A stretch of DNA of 7,137 nucleotides from Sphingobacteriaceae bacterium. GTDB taxonomy: Bacteria; Bacteroidota; Bacteroidia; Sphingobacteriales; Sphingobacteriaceae. The position numbers were made by a program, and so were the translations under genes. This document shows, in pieces, positions 6,541 to 7,137 of this stretch. Where the stretch lies: contig CANHHZ010000102.1 of assembly GCA_947460275.1 (NCBI GenBank), positions 1 through 7,137 of the forward strand, written 5' to 3'. The number at the start of each line of letters is the position of its first letter. Within the stretch, counting starts at the first letter, position 1. A model generated the notes under the pieces. It had not been told where the DNA came from. It was given only the letters and a program-made list of their open reading frames with translations, and did no database searches.

Positions 6541-7029
6541 ATGAAAAATGAAACTAATTTTTTTGAAAATTTCGCCAATGCAGCAACAAGGTTTACTGGC
6601 AGCTCTCCAGCATTTATTGGCGCTGCTTCCATCGTAATTTTATGGGCGGTAACAGGCCCGCTGTTTGATTATTCTGAAACCTGGCAATTGTTTATCAATA
6701 CCGGCACCACAATTATTACTTTTTTGATGGTTTTTCTTATTCAAAAAGCACAAAACAAAGATGGTAAAGCCATACAATTGAAACTTAACGAACTGATAGC
6801 CGCACACGAACGGGCCAGCAACAGAATGGTAGATATTGAAGATTTAACAGAAGCCGAACTTGACCAGTTGCATAAATTTTATGTTACTTTATCGCGTTTG
6901 GCCAAAAAGGAAAACGATATTCATTCTTCACATTCTATTGATGCCGCTGAGGAAATAAATTTTCAAAAACACGAAAAAATTAAAGAAATTATCAATAAAC
7001 GACCAAAAGATGCAGATAAGGGTAGTTAA
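6541..7029 (+). CDS. Low-affinity iron permease family small membrane protein
   Basis: The 162-residue product resembles the low-affinity iron permease family (PF04120, distantly related to fungal Fet4). Two hydrophobic segments are visible, about residues 23-42 (PAFIGAASIVILWAVTGPLF) and 48-68 (starting WQLFINTGTTIITF), joined by a short loop containing GPLFDYSETW. A charged, probably helical cytoplasmic tail of about 90 residues follows, with the conserved-looking stretch IQKAQNKDGKAIQLKLNELI and a His/Lys/Glu-rich end. Bacterial members are mostly this short and their transport activity is largely unproven. With only two membrane helices the protein would need to oligomerise to form a channel, so 'iron' should be treated as a family label. 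The ATG at 6541 follows the aldolase terminator by 36 bp, so a promoter must lie in that gap, though none matching TAnnTTTG is seen. The 3' end overlaps the next gene. Confidence 0.8.
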   Translation: MKNETNFFENFANAATRFTGSSPAFIGAASIVILWAVTGPLFDYSETWQLFINTGTTIITFLMVFLIQKAQNKDGKAIQLKLNELIAAHERASNRMVDIEDLTEAELDQLHKFYVTLSRLAKKENDIHSSHSIDAAEEINFQKHEKIKEIINKRPKDADKGS

Positions 7030-7137
7030 GGTTGCAACTGATGAGCAACTAGCAGAAGTTTTTGCTATTCGTAAAACAGTTTTTGTTGACGAGCAAAATT
7101 GTCCGCCCGAACTTGAGCATGCCAATGAAAATGAAGC
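7010..7137 (+). CDS. GNAT family N-acetyltransferase (N-terminal fragment, cut by window end)
   Basis: An ATG at 7010 opens a frame that continues to the window end, giving 42 codons: MQIRVVKVATDEQLAEVFAI, then RKTVFVDEQNCPPELEH and onward. The pattern of a first beta strand, then a helix ending in AIRKTVFVDEQNCP, is the characteristic N-terminus of the ElaA/YjcF-like GNAT acetyltransferases, in which 'R..VFv.EQ' is conserved. These use acetyl-CoA to acetylate an amine; the acceptor is unknown. The acetyl-CoA-binding R/Q-x-x-G-x-G/A motif would lie beyond the window. The start overlaps the upstream permease-family gene by 20 bp in a different frame, suggesting translational coupling and one operon. 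No Shine-Dalgarno is evident. Confidence 0.78.
   Translation, partial: MQIRVVKVATDEQLAEVFAIRKTVFVDEQNCPPELEHANENE

Noticed and set aside
6928..7125. Minus-strand open frame across the permease/acetyltransferase junction
   Set aside because: Both plus-strand genes here have family support; the antisense product is Ser/Cys/Phe-rich with no motif.
1..7137. Mobile element, CRISPR, tRNA/rRNA, defence or toxin-antitoxin system
   Set aside because: No transposase, integrase, regularly spaced repeats, tRNA-like cloverleaf, target-site duplications or defence-type domains were seen; composition and gene content look like uniform core chromosome.

Overview
The window looks like ordinary chromosome of a Bacteroidetes bacterium, most likely of the Sphingobacteriaceae (Pedobacter-like). 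This rests on the AT-rich composition, weak or absent Shine-Dalgarno sequences, candidate promoters of the Bacteroidetes TTG / TAnnTTTG type, and proteins whose sequence character fits that group. Taxonomy is inferred from recognition of these families, not from a search.

Layout. At the left edge a class I SAM-dependent methyltransferase runs leftward out of the window (1-606, minus). It is divergent, across about 170 bp, from a rightward run of three genes: a phosphoglucosamine/phosphomannomutase (777-2165, apparently with a UUG start), a NifS/IscS-type cysteine desulfurase (2206-3354) and an exported metallo-beta-lactamase-fold hydrolase with a Tat-like signal peptide (3393-4292). The gaps of 40 and 38 bp make cotranscription plausible. 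A strong bidirectional terminator (4303-4332) separates this run from the convergent accD (4355-5200, minus). accD is divergent from class II fructose-bisphosphate aldolase (5366-6445, plus) across a 165-bp AT-rich control region. A second intrinsic terminator (6469-6504) closes the aldolase gene. The right edge holds a small low-affinity-iron-permease-family membrane protein (6541-7029) whose 3' end overlaps by 20 bp the start of a truncated GNAT acetyltransferase (7010 to the window end).

Function. Most genes are core metabolism: amino-sugar supply for the cell envelope (mutase), sulfur mobilisation for tRNA thiolation or Fe-S clusters (desulfurase), the committed step of fatty-acid synthesis (AccD) and glycolysis/gluconeogenesis (aldolase). 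No mobile element, CRISPR array, tRNA, rRNA, toxin-antitoxin or defence module is visible. I do not see a novel multi-gene system. The points most worth checking are the non-AUG start of the mutase with a promoter element almost touching it, possible competing hairpins at the mutase/desulfurase junction, and repeated TGTTTATT motifs in the accD/aldolase control region.
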